The translations under genes were made by a program, and so were the position numbers. From assembly GCA_019155185.1 (NCBI GenBank), contig CM032817.1:9754034-9818033 (forward strand): 64,000 bases of DNA, read 5' to 3'. The notes beneath the pieces were generated by a model that was given only the letters and a program-made list of their open reading frames with translations, was not told where the DNA came from and did no database searches. This document shows, in pieces, positions 11,246 through 22,520 of the stretch. How positions within the stretch are numbered: the stretch's first letter is position 1; each line of letters starts with the position of its first letter. This DNA is from Beaufortia kweichowensis. Taxonomy: Eukaryota; Chordata; Actinopteri; Cypriniformes; Gastromyzontidae.

Positions 11246-12279
11246 CTGTATGCATGAAACAAAAACAGATCAGCCAATAAAACCAACAGCATCACAGCCT
11301 ATATTCTTAATAGTAACGATTTCTGCATTAATGTCACACGCACAGTGTACTACTAATAAACAGTGTAACTAAAATTACTGTTGAATGGCTACAAACCGTT
11401 TTAATGAATATGATTTTGGGATTACAGGACATGCAGCCCATTAGCTTTAAACCAACCACAGCCCCAAAAAAAGGCTAAAAAGCCAGTCTTTAACATGACA
11501 ATAGCGAGACATGTCATGTAGACTAATAGAACAGAGCTGTATGAGAGATGTTGCTGTACAAAAGGCCTTTCACTGAGGTTTTGTCTTCCGCATTTATCAA
11601 GAAATAAATACAATAAATGCAATTTAACTCGAGTAACATTTAAAGACCGCCTCCTACGAAGACTGCATTATTCCCCCCGACATATTAAATGCATCTACTC
11701 ATCCTTTCATTAGAATATTATAAAAAAACACTTCAGACTGCAGGAGCAGTCAATGGCGGTTCTCCTTGATTGGATTTTGTCTGCAGGACACAAAAGAAGC
11801 CTGCCATTAAAATAGACCTTTATTCCCGGCAAACGCACAGAGGCGAAAAGGTTTTTAAAAGTGTTGTGATGTTCGGTAATGAGCCTCTATCTAAATTATC
11901 ATTGGTGACAAACCCACAAAGCGCTCTTTCAGAACACATGCTTGTAAAATGCCAAAGCTGCCATTCTCTTTCCTGTAATTATAGGTTAGCTTGCAGACCC
12001 CTTCCATGATCATTTACAGTACAGCCTGCAGTGCATTAGTGTGAGCGCACACACACCCGTGTGCGTGCACGCAAACACACACCACCAAAGAGTTTTAACA
12101 CTACTAAGCATTTTCCTTTTTCATTCTCTTTTCATAGACCCAGCTATTGTTTATGTGCAATATGCACAATAACAACGTATTATAATCCTTCTCAAACACG
12201 CCAATCAAAGCGAAGGACATCTGAAAGCACAATGGACCCGGCTACCTTTCAATTATGCCCGTGCCCATTTAAAATTATT

Positions 12280-12610
12280 TCATTCCATCGCGCCCCTTTC
12301 TGCTATTGTAACCGTTTCAGGTCTAATGCTCAGATATTCTCCATTATAAATCAAGAGTGAGATAGCATTGAAAAAAGCGGCAGGGATGACTGGAGAGCCG
12401 TCGCTGTCCTTCGGCCCCGTGCCTAATTGCTGTTTCAGAATGCGCATGCAAAGAGGCATTTCATTAATCATGTAATCAGGTCCCTCGCAGGGAACTAATG
12501 CTGCAAATACCCTTTTCATTTCAATGCTCATAATGCTATCACATGCATTTGATGTATGGTGGATGTCATTAATTACAGCTGCTTCCAAAGGGACGGCGGG
12601 CTGGTTTTGC
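12280..12610. promoter_or_regulatory. Candidate conserved noncoding element, intron 8
   Basis: High-complexity sequence that includes CCTAATTGCTG, CGCATGCAAAG, CATTAATCATGTAATCAGG and TCATTAATTACAGCTG, i.e. clustered homeodomain-type cores next to a POU-like ATGCAAA. No simple repeats or TE similarity. The enhancer role is inferred from composition only. Confidence 0.3.
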
Positions 12611-14159
12611 TATCTGGACAGGTAACTTGCTAGCATCCAGATGTCATTGCCAACCATTTAGATTTAAATCATATTTTTTGTTTCTTAATGTGAAATGTGA
12701 TTTTGGTACAGCGAAAGTGAGTGCTAGTTAAAGATGCTGATTACATCCAAATTATAGTATGGCTATGAAATAAACAGACAGTAGGTATTTGGCTATGCAG
12801 TAGTAAAAGCAGGGGGGTTGGATGCAGTCACCAATATCTCTTAATGAGTTGGAGAGGGCAGATTTAGATCAAACAGAGAGGTGAGAAGAGAATGACAGGA
12901 GGCCACCCGCTTACGGTTAGCTTTGAGCAAACATCTCTAGAGCTGCCTGTAATTTATGGGTCATCTTATAGGCATATTGATTTTTGTTTTGAAATGAGGA
13001 CTCGAAGGGAATGAGGTCTGAGAAACTGACTGACAGGTATGTGACGCAGTGATTGTTTGGTTATACCTAGATGTTCTCATGTCTTGACCTGCATTTGGCA
13101 AGCATATTTGATTTCTTAAATTTTGAAACTTCTAACAGTTTCAAAAAGTTTGTCAACCATAACTGGATATGAGCTGCATCACTTAAGGTTTAACCTGTTA
13201 CTTCCTCATAGATTTAATTCACTTCCAGTTCTGCAGTTCTACTTAAAACTGCCAGTCTTCATTATGGGCCCATATCTGTGTTACAGTTTTTTGCCCTTTT
13301 TTACTGCATTATCTCAAACATGTGAGAGGAAATCAATATGAGAACTTAAACAATGACAAAATTGCCAGCCTGGCAAAACAGCGCTGTACTGCTATGAATT
13401 CATTAGCCCCCTCTCTCAGTCCCCAAAAAAGCCCTGATCAGAATCCACAAGATGCACGTTGTTGCATAAATAAACGTGTCTTAAGGTGAAACACACACAG
13501 TAACAATGTTGCAGTCACATACACCAGACTGCACATACATGTTCACTGTACGGTAATATTCCATTTAAACTTCAGAGCTAATATAACGTGCCAGGCACCT
13601 CCTAGCTACCCCTCTCCAGGTAAGAATGGCATGAAAGACTGCCGAGCTGTGCTTAAACGCTGATCTTGACAACTCTCTCAGCAACACAACAAAGATTACA
13701 AAACTGAGAATGCTTTCTTTTCCGCAAGGTACAAACCGATCCAGTCTTGGTGCATCCGCCCCCCACTTCCCATCAAAGGTACCACTGACACCAGTCTGAC
13801 ACCTATTTTATGTAAACCATTTTAAGTGTGTGTACCTGGGTGATACGCAGCAGTGACTAGCATCTCCAAAAGACATTAAAAGCGGCTTCCTGACACCGGC
13901 AAACGCTCCTCCAAGGCACGGCGCCACCCGCCATCTCACCGTCTCAGATCAAGCTGTCTTTTGTAAGAATGTTTTCATGTATGGGTTACAGTACGGACGT
14001 CTTTGACTCGGGGAGCGTACGCAGGTGTCTAGCTCTTCAACAGTGGATGGAGGAGATACAAGAAGATGCGTTGGGTGATTTAGATAAAATCTAGCTTTTG
14101 TGAATGGTATCCACCCCCAACTTCCCCACAAGAAGAGTAACATTGCCCCTCTCAAATGC

Positions 14160-14620
14160 CATGTATATAAATTGACATGAACATTTACACCCGCCTAACA
14201 GCATCAGATTATTATTTCGCAGTTGATTATGGACCTAATTAGAATATTCAAATGAACTACTTCTCCATTCTTTGACAACAAGTCTCCTTCCTCAGAGTGG
14301 CAACGTGATAGCCTGCAGTCACCCGCACCACAAACACCTTCTCCTTTGATGTCCCCTGCTCACATCCCAGCAAGAAAGCAGACCAATTACAAATGAACTA
14401 ATTAACTAAATTGTTGATGGAGCATGAAGGGATCATTTCACTTGGTTAGCCACGCCATGACAACGCTGAATATGTGCCATTGTAAGTGGCTATGCCAGTT
14501 GCCATTAGCTTTTGACGCTTGTCGCCAACCCATCATCCGCTTGTGTCACCACGGAGATGCAAGCTCAATCTGTGGTCATTTCTGAACACCGTTCCTGACA
14601 GTCTGACACCTTGGGAAAAA
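14160..14620. promoter_or_regulatory. Candidate conserved noncoding element, intron 8, near exon 8
   Basis: Unique sequence 200-660 bases downstream of exon 8 in the gene direction, with several homeodomain-type cores (GACCTAATTAGAAT, AACTAATTAACTAAATTG) and no repeats. Inferred only from its texture. Confidence 0.25.
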
Positions 14621-14821
14621 CTGTTGAGAGATTTGCTGTTCATGCTTTTAACGCATTTACAGCTAAGTGTGAGAGTGACGTGTTTGAAAAGTTAAAAATT
14701 AGATTTTCAACTAGAGGGAAAATAAATTTGTGTTCTCACCTAAAGAAAGATTTTTTCTAAAAATCACTCAGAAACACAATTGGTGTGTGCATGCACAAAC
14801 ACAATCCTAATGGTCACTCAC

Positions 14822-14926
14822 TTCAAAAACTGTCCAAAGTCATCACAGACACTTTCACATCCTGGCCACTTGCACACTCCATGACCATAGAGGGAGTGCG
14901 ATGCCCCAGTCTCTTCATGCAGTGAA
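14822..14926 (-). CDS. foxp2: foxp2 exon 8: C2H2 zinc finger (residues 298-333)
   Basis: A 105-bp exon (phase 2 in, phase 2 out) with acceptor CTCTTTCAG and donor AA|GTGAGT. It encodes SSLHEETGASHSLYGHGVCK, then WPGCESVCDDFGQFLK. The zinc ligands are C316 and C321 here plus H334 and H339 in exon 9, giving C-x4-C-x12-H-x4-H, the single atypical C2H2 finger of FOXP proteins. In this family the finger and the adjacent zipper support dimerisation. All four ligands are intact. Confidence 0.97.
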
Positions 14927-15969
14927 CTGAAAGAGAAAGAGAAGCAATAAGAAAGAATTAAAGCTAGCATCAGTCAGATCAAAATTATCTACAGCTGGGT
15001 CAAAACAGGTCAGTGTTATCTTAAATAGATCAGCTTCCACCGCTAGAGGAAAGTAAGGGCATATAATTAAAGCAAAAGGTGGATGCAGACATGATGCTCA
15101 GGAAAAATGTAAAATCAGACATGCTCTTATTTAGCATCGGGCCACATACTCATTATTGATCAGCAGAGGCACAAATGTGTTTAAAAGTTATGCCCAGCCA
15201 AGTAAAACTGTCCTTCTACATTCTTTCCATCTGACTTTCTTCTTGTAAAGCCATTACAGCCTGCTTGTGCAAACAGTGAAAAGAAAACAGCTTCTGTACT
15301 TTAATTTCCATCAGGAGATTCATTTAAAATAAACGCAGTGTTTTAAGGACGCAATATGTTGTAAAAAGGCATTGGGGAAATGTAACAATTTTCTTATATT
15401 TCTTTTTTAATTAATATTTTCCTTCATTTATCTCTTACACAATGGTTTTAAACAAAACCACAACATACAGGAGTTGAAACTAATTACACAATACTTCCTA
15501 CCCTATTTAGATTCTGATGGCTGCTGCTACGTGCTAACATACAAACACAACAGACTTAATAACAGACAACAAAGGATAGAGAAGGATGCAAGTTTATCTT
15601 AAAAAAAAGGCTGATATACATTCAGAAAATGCCACACAAGCATTGCCTTTTTTGTTTACATGACAAGCTTTGCATGGCAAACCATGTTTTGCAAATAGGG
15701 AGTTTTTTAGATATGATGTCTTTTGATGTCTTTTTTATAAAAAGTAGTTGTTTGGTTTGTTAAAACGTTTTTGACCTCACAAGACCCTGCAATTTCATAA
15801 ACGTATAAAGTCTGATAAATCGGAAACTGCACATCATGAAAAACATGTCTCTGTTCAGTAGGAGCTTTTATCCACTTAGAGTAATACACAAAAATAGCTG
15901 TTCCTTACATTCCTCATCAGCCATAAGCTTTACCCACTATACCATACCACATATACAATGTAAAGGTAC
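14927..15969 (-). other. foxp2 intron 7
   Basis: A 1.0-kb intron, AT-rich, with a T-rich patch around 15390-15420. Nothing else was recognised. Confidence 0.9.
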
Positions 15970-16183
15970 CTCTCTCTCCGGTTGTTGAGGGCTGGGGATT
16001 GGCCATTGGAGATATTGTGATGCGTAATGGGCGGAGAAGCTTTGGGGTTACTGGTGGAGGTAGTGGAGGAGGAGTTGGTGTTGCTAAGATCCAGGCCACT
16101 GTTTTTCAATCCGTTGTCTTCCATGGTGTGGCTGCCAGTCACGTCTTTCCAAAGTTGCTGCAGTTCAGCAGGGCTCAGACCAG
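15970..16183 (-). CDS. foxp2: foxp2 exon 7: AGLSPAELQQLW and Ser/Thr/Pro linker (residues 227-298)
   Basis: A 214-bp exon (phase 1 in, phase 2 out) with acceptor CTTGCAG and donor AGAG|GTACC. It encodes AGLSPAELQQLWKDVTGSHT, a Ser/Thr run, then KASPPITHHNISNGQSPALN and NRRE. This is the exon that carries the two amino acids changed on the human lineage (T303N and N325S). By alignment on the shared KASPPITHH, the fish residues are S271 and N293. The zinc finger follows in the next exon. Confidence 0.97.
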
Positions 16184-16971
16184 CTGCAAGACAGAGTGAC
16201 AACATGCTTTAGAAACATAATAACCACAAACAGTAGCAGTTAAATTTGGCCACCTATTATGAGGTCATTGCATCTCTGCCCTAAGTCACACAGCATATCA
16301 GGTAACCTGTATCATGAATGAGGGCAGTACACCTGTGAAGCTCTTCTGTGTTTTTACAAAAGCGTTACACTTGAGCATCTGGAGATAAACTGGCACAAGA
16401 TCAAAATGGACTCTCATCTCCATGGTATCCAGGAGTGCAAACCGACCAGACTTCACCAGAAGGGCAAGAACTCATCTGCACATGATTATGTATTCATAAA
16501 CAAGCCTTTGTCTGCAGAATTGAATCATGGTATAATCCCTCTGATGATAAAATGACTATTCTGCTCCATGTTGCTCTGGTAATACTCCAATTAAAAGCCA
16601 TTTTCAAACCATTGTCATCCTGTGCCATTTCAGTAAACAGAAGTGCCAGGTGTTTGTTCCAAGAAAAGCAAATGGAAACAGCTCATCTTCCTCTGAGCTC
16701 TCAGCTCGCACTGAGTCAGTAAACAACAACAACAACAGGCAGGGGGGTAGGGAAAGAGAGAGAGAGAGTGAGAGAGAAACGACAAGCTCACACACACACA
16801 GGCATGGCAGAGAGAGAGAGAAACGCTGAAACAGAAGGAAACTGCAGCAGGAAGAAGAGATAAAGGGAAAGTCTTGCAGCCAGACAAGACATCACAAAAC
16901 TCGCAGATGACAACGCTCACACATACACATGCATGCTCAGATGGTCGTCATCTGTCACGTGAGGAGGTTAC
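16184..16971 (-). other. foxp2 intron 6
   Basis: A 788-bp intron. Purine-rich GA stretches lie at about 16750-16825 (CT-rich on the transcript), with a short AAC repeat nearby. Nothing else was recognised. Confidence 0.9.
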
Positions 16972-17164
16972 CTGGTGGGAGGGTCTGTCCAGGGAGGGCG
17001 GGCTGTCCCGGGCCTGGGGGCAGAGACAGGAGACCCTGCCGCTGCATGTTGATCAGGTGTTGCTGCTGCTGCAGTTGCTGCATTTGCAGGATCTGCTGTT
17101 GAAAAACCAGCTGCTGTGCCGCCAACTGCTGCTGCTGTTGCTGTTGCTGCTGCTGCTGCTGTTG
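16972..17164 (-). CDS. foxp2: foxp2 exon 6: second polyQ tract and Gln/Leu-rich block (residues 163-226)
   Basis: A 193-bp exon entered in phase 0 and left in phase 1, with acceptor TCACTATAG and donor CCAG|GTAACC. It opens with 13 Gln codons (17126-17164, ten CAG and three CAA), then LAAQQLVFQQQILQMQQ, and ends with a Pro/Gly-rich stretch, LPPGPGQPALPGQTLPP. Human has about ten Gln at this point. The CAA interruptions should slow slippage. The Pro/Gly end differs somewhat from human (SIPPGQAALPVQSLPQ), which is typical of this low-constraint linker. Confidence 0.96.
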
Positions 17165-18930
17165 CTATAGTGAGAAAAAGAGAGGAAGAGTGAGCGAGAA
17201 AGCACCGACACACAATCACAGATTGCACACACGGGTGAGAAAGGGCATGCTCTGCATGCATGTGGACCAAAGTGCCTCCCCTTAAATCTCCGCTTCTCTC
17301 CCCGTAGCGTGTCTCGGCTAGGTGTGGGTGGAAGTAAGCCCCCTCTTTCTACTACTGATAGTTAATTGTTTTGCATTTCTAACGGCCCATTATACTTAAA
17401 GGGCCACAGGGAGGAGTGGGCGAGGGGGAAAGATACAGCAACACCCCTCCCCTTCCAGCCCTGTTTACCAGTCAAGGCTCTTGCACAACAACAAAAACAA
17501 TAACAACTGCAGTGATGGCAGAAGACCACAGAAAAACATTGCAGTGAATAAATGCAGTTAGGCCTGGAATGTTGCAGCCAGGATAAAACTTCCACTAACA
17601 AAAATAAACTTAAGGAAACACAAAACAATGGACCTTGGATGGATCTAACTAAAATGTATTCAAAAAAATTCTTTTTTTTATTTTATTAGCATATTTTTTA
17701 AAAAACTACAACAAATCAAAATTTACTGAAAAATTCATGAAGAAATGGATTCCTTTTGCTTGTGATCTGCTTGTGATTTTATGTCATCATAAACGTAACC
17801 TGATGTTCAAACAACATCGTACGTGTCAGAAATATAAGACATCTGTGGGAATGAAAACAGTGATGCAGTAGTTGCATTTCCATCATGATACAGACTCCAT
17901 TTATTAGCTCGCCTGTCTAAAAATGACTAAAGTTTGCTTCTGTGGACAAAGTCTACTGATGTTCATTAGCAAACTGAAACCCTGTTAGATTCAACTCTTT
18001 CTTTTTTCTCTCCTGTCAGAATACATTACAAACTACTCCGTGACAAGAAAGCAGAGACGCCCCTATTACAGGAAAAAAGTTAAACTACCCATTTTAAATT
18101 GGAATTAGACTAGTGGCAACAGACCTTCCGTCAAGACTGTGAGGAAGACCTCACTCTCTTTAGGGATGAAGGAGTGAGAAGAAAAAAGCTAAACTTGTGA
18201 TGCGCTCACTGGAAAACAGACTGCATAATGGAGCGAGCACTGCGGATTGGCCCCGCTGTCTCGTGAGAAATAAGGGAGCAATTTCTATTCCATATTTGAT
18301 GGCAGGGGCCTGAAAAAAATCTATTCGCAAATCCAAACAGAAACAAAGCCTCTGGGAGGTCAACCCTGCTTTTTGTAGGCCCTGCATAATGCCTTGCTTG
18401 AAGAGAGACAATGGTTAAAGGTGCTAGTTGAAGAGACAGCTGGGGGCTGGGGAACGTTCCTAGTCTGCGATACCTAGCTGATCAATTAAACAGGTTCCAC
18501 GCGTTTTGTTTGGGTTGCCCTCCCTCTCCGCCGCGCTTTGCTTTTTGATGCCTGCCTCTCTGTGTCGGCAACTTCGCTTTCTGTCTGTCTGAATCTGCAC
18601 TCTGACTGTCAGTTTGATTTATGAGCTCGATGTGGTCATAGTTTTCTGTTAATCGGCCTGAACCCTCTGCAGTGGTTTATTAATAAATGGACCTCTAAAA
18701 TGGGACTTTTAGTGTTAACGTACCTGCATGTTTCCCAAAGGACACAGTTGAGACACCTGACAATGTCGTCTTTTTTACCACTGCCTAATTTTTGCACTCG
18801 GATATGCTTGGTAACATTATAGTAGCCCACTCAAACACAGTAAATTTCCTCTAAGAAAAAACTCCCATGAGACATGACTGATTGTGGATAACATGAAGGA
18901 AAGCCATACATTCATGCATGTATGTCGTAC
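17165..18930 (-). other. foxp2 intron 5
   Basis: A 1.8-kb intron between the two polyQ exons. It is unique sequence with an A/T-rich centre (17650-17740). No repeat or regulatory motif was recognised with confidence. Confidence 0.9.
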
Positions 18931-19020
18931 CTCTTTTGCTTGTTTGCCTGGGTGTTGCTGCTGTAAAAGCTGTAGATGAAGTTGTTCCTGCTGTTTCTTA
19001 TAAAACTCCTGCAGGTGTTG
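18931..19020 (-). CDS. foxp2: foxp2 exon 5: former long polyQ exon (residues 133-162)
   Basis: A 90-bp phase-0 exon with acceptor GTCCACAG and donor GAG|GTACGA. It encodes QHLQEFYKKQQEQLHLQLLQ and ends QQHPGKQAKE. In human FOXP2 this exon carries the long polyglutamine tract (about 40 Gln) between HLQLL and HPGKQAKE. Here only three Gln (residues 152-154) stand at that place, with the flanking residues intact. The reading frame and splice sites are normal, so this is a short allele or lineage state and not a broken exon. Confidence 0.96.
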
Positions 19021-20069
19021 CTGTGGACAGAAAGACAATTGAAAACTGTTTAAAAGTCATTTATTTTATTTCACTCTTTCATCCTGTCCATTAAAACATC
19101 TCCTGCAAAGTTTTTGTGCACATCTCAAAGCTGAACTACAAGTGAACACACAGAGTCGCAGCAGTCTCTGCACTCCGAGGCCACATGATATTCCTAGATG
19201 TGCTTCTGCATGTCACACCATAAATAACATCTTTCTCCAGTCGAGACAAAGAGACCAGCACTTTCCCTCATCATGCATCTCCATATGGACTTTTATGCGG
19301 CTGCACATTACCGCTGGAGGAACAATTAATCTTATTGCCTATATATTTTTCCTCTCTGATGCCTTGACAGGCAGTGAAATTCTAAAATGAATGGAAGGCA
19401 CTCAAAGGAGAAAATTCATCATTGTGAATTAATGCATTTAGCACACTTCTGTGCTCCTCGGCTGAGTGCTGTACTCAGGAGATCATCGCTGGAAAACAGG
19501 AGCCAAACATCACTAACATCTTATTCAGTGGAAGACGTACAGCTCAGCATCGATTATGGAGACCTAACTAACTGAATTAATGTAGATTTTTTAATGAAGA
19601 GCTCATTCTGAAAGATTTTAAGATTTATTTTAAGATTTTAAAATCTACTTTGTCTGTGCTGCAATGCCCTGGTGCCCGAGTACAGCACTCAAAGTTATGA
19701 TACACCCAACTACAACTATTTTCCTGTTTTTACTGGATAAGGAGTTAAAATTTAGACACATTTTTAAAATAAAGTACATAGAAGAATGCCATACAAACTT
19801 ACTTTGCTTAATAAACTACACTGTGGCCCATTAAAAAAACCCATCTATTATAAACAGAAACGGTGCCTGCTAACTCTCCCAACTGACTTGCAGTTTGTAT
19901 CTGTCCCCAAAAGACAGCCCTGATCAAAACATCTAATACATGCCTGTCTATATTTGTTTCTTTCATCTAACTGTGTCAAGGGCAGATGAGAACTGGGGAT
20001 CTATATTCTGCCGTTACATATACAAAACACGAGTGAAGACAGTGAATGAGAGGTACGCTGTATGTCTAC
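19021..20069 (-). other. foxp2 intron 4
   Basis: A 1.05-kb intron. It contains a perfect 13-base inverted repeat: GAGTGCTGTACTC at 19464-19476 and its complement GAGTACAGCACTC at 19678-19690. The sequence from 19140 to 19570 is complex and may be constrained. Confidence 0.9.
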
Positions 20070-20207
20070 CTGCTGAAGCATGACAGCCTGTTGTTGCTGA
20101 AGGAGTGCTTGGAGCTGCTGGGGGGAAAGAACCTGCTGTTGAAGGATTTGCTGCATCTGCTGGGGTGTGATCACCTGTGGACTCATCATCGCCACAGACA
20201 CTGGCAC
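20070..20207 (-). CDS. foxp2: foxp2 exon 4: Gln-rich segment (residues 87-132)
   Basis: A 138-bp phase-0 exon with acceptor CTCCTCAG and donor CAG|GTAGAC. It encodes VPVSVAMMSPQVITPQQMQQ and continues with ILQQQVLSPQQ...AVMLQQ. The only clear change from the human protein is S for T in MMTP. This Gln-rich block is shared by the FOXP1/2/4 group and lies in the N-terminal repression region. The segment is almost invariant between fish and mammals, so it is a firm anchor for orthology. Confidence 0.97.
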
Positions 20208-21269
20208 CTGAGGAGATACAAGAAACATTGAGAACATTAACCACGTCCTATAAAACATCCATCAAATTTAGCTGGAGAGTTTTAACTTTCTAGTAGAGCG
20301 TGTGTGGCACGTGCAATCATGCATGTGTGTATATGCAGGTGCGTGTGTACTTATATATTTTTGTCACTTACTCCCAATGAGAAAAGCACTGCGCTTTAAA
20401 TAGAGGAGGACCTTAATTAGCTTAACTTAACCCATGAACTCCCTCCAGCAATTTTAAGTGCTGGCTCATGGCAGACTTGTGTCCTGTCAAGGTGCAGCTA
20501 AGCTAAGTAGCGTTGACGGTTTCGAAAACTCTGCAAAAACTTGTGATTGAAGCTGAGCGGCTGTGAAGTATTCTCTTTTACAGAGGTGAGGGGAATTACC
20601 AGTTGCCTCTCACTGTGCATTGAAGTTTCCAAGTTGCACGCTTGGAAGAAATCAGCCAGAGGCACAAGTCTTCTATGAAGTGTCATTTTTAAAAATTCAT
20701 GTCATTTTTTTTAAATGATAAGAATCATTAAAATACCAGCTGTCAAACTGTGTAAAATAACTTTTTTCAGCATAAAAAATATTTTCACAGGACAATTCTA
20801 AAAGACAGCAATGAAACAGATCAATAAAGCAAGTAAGTTTTGCAAGCATCACCCTTTGCTTGCCAGCATGCATATTAACAGGGAAATATGCTATGTTTGC
20901 ATTCATTTGCTTTTACTCTTAATATTTATACAATATATCGCACGTAAATAATGTTTTTTGTCTAGATAAAAAGAGAAACATTTTCCCTACTGTTTTTTAA
21001 CATGTCAAGCTGTCGACTGACAGCTGGCTCCTCAGGGCCACCTTTGTACTTTTTGATACATGTTGTATAATGCATCTTTCAACACAGCAACACATGCTGT
21101 CCGTCACAAAGACAACCAGATGTCCGATGGTAAACATCTCTATTGTTGCATTTTTATACTTGAGAAAGAGATGCCTCGCAGCAAAAGTGTCAGACGAGAC
21201 GGGCCATGCATCCATTAGAGCATTGCGAGGGGTGCGAGCTTGTGTCAGGAACCCGTCGTGATGCGGGGG

Positions 21270-21480
21270 CCTCCTCATGCCAGCTAATCAAGACCGCTTG
21301 ATTGCTTTCCGTACATCTGAGCTCTCAGGGCCTTGACATGTCCTTGTTTTAGTCTCTTGGCTCGGCCCAGCTCAGGTTCCCCTCTTTGATTAGCAGAGAC
21401 ATTTGCATGGTCACTACACATTTTTCATTTTAGAAGTCATTATGCATTAGCGCTCCTGAGCGCCGAGCTTGACTAATCCT
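21270..21480. promoter_or_regulatory. Candidate enhancer with TCF/LEF and octamer sites
   Basis: Unique sequence with a TCF/LEF-type core CTTTGAT at 21384-21390 and a POU octamer ATTTGCAT at 21401-21408, ten bases apart. Zebrafish foxp2 has been reported to be controlled by Lef1 through noncoding enhancers; whether this is one of them is not known from the sequence. Confidence 0.3.
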
Positions 21481-22101
21481 GATGAACTGAGTATCGGAGC
21501 TGAAGGTCACACTCCATCCTCACTCATATTCATATTCAAACAAACCCAAGCACCATTCTTCATTAAACTGCCCCAAAACTCAACGAGCGCCAGCGCAGAG
21601 GATTGTGCACAAATACACTTTCTTCCTCTCTCTCCCCTTCTGTCTTTGGGGAAAAAGGTGTGAAAATGGTGGAACTAAAGGGGGAGAAAAAACAAAAGGA
21701 ACAAAGCAACAAAGTCACAAATTAAACAGCTGCATGTAATTATGCAAATGTATGCTTACACCTTCAATGTTATTAAACCTTAAGACACATTTGTGATGTG
21801 TAATTACCCCCAGGTTCAGCCGGGGTTGTATGCTGGTCGAAATGACAATATAAAAACCAAAGTATGAAAATACAAGAGGAGATGTTCTCATTATGCCCAA
21901 TTTTTGTATATTTAAATGAGTGACGGGCTGAATAACAAACCATCACCCTCTTTGCTCCTCAGCACACTGAACATGAACATTTCATAACAATGAGTTTATT
22001 TATCGACCACAGCTAAAGAATCATGTGAAAGACCTAAGGCACAGAACCAGGTACTGGAATGTTACATACATCTTCATTTCATTGCTCTTCTAAACAAAAA
22101 G

Positions 22102-22136
22102 AAGGTTTGCCCACTCGCAAAGGTTTGCCCACTCGC
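22102..22136. repeat. 17-bp duplication, period 18
   Basis: AAGGTTTGCCCACTCGC occurs at 22102-22118 and 22120-22136, separated by one base. Confidence 0.95.
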
Positions 22137-22139
22137 TCC

Positions 22140-22520
22140 CCAGTCACGCACACCACTAATTCCAGCATTTAACGCCAGCGTTTTCTGCATGATATATCAG
22201 AGGCTGAGAGATGAAAGCAGATAAGTAATTGCTCTCCTGGTTCTTATTCTTCACTGACAACCCATAAATTTAATTTTACACACACGTTCATTTACATTTT
22301 CGAGTATATGACATGATAATTGGCGGAATATAACACCTCCATTCCTCTGGATACTGCGGGGGGCGATGATTGACAAGCTGGGTAAATTGAAAGGAACAGA
22401 GGCTGAATTGCTTTCCCCAAAATGATTTTGCCAAGAAGGGGCATAATTAATGAGCATTTGCAGAAGAGAAAAACATTCACAGACAATGGGCCAGATATAA
22501 AATATGACCAGTGATGCAAC
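22140..22520. promoter_or_regulatory. Candidate conserved noncoding element, intron 3
   Basis: A long non-repetitive block with elements such as GATAATTGGCGG, GGGGCGATGATTGACAAGC and GGCATAATTAATGAGCATTTG. The texture suggests conserved noncoding sequence, but no comparison was possible. Confidence 0.28.

Larger units (their letters stand above)
11246..14821 (-). other. foxp2 intron 8
   Basis: A 3.6-kb intron between zinc-finger exons 8 and 9. It is mostly unique sequence. Two complex blocks (about 12280-12610 and 14160-14620) have many TAAT/ATTA cores and no simple repeats, resembling conserved noncoding elements. Confidence 0.88.

Noticed and set aside
16874..17170. Plus-strand frame ending in a poly-Leu run
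   Set aside because: The Leu run is the reverse complement of the CAG/CAA glutamine tract of exon 6.
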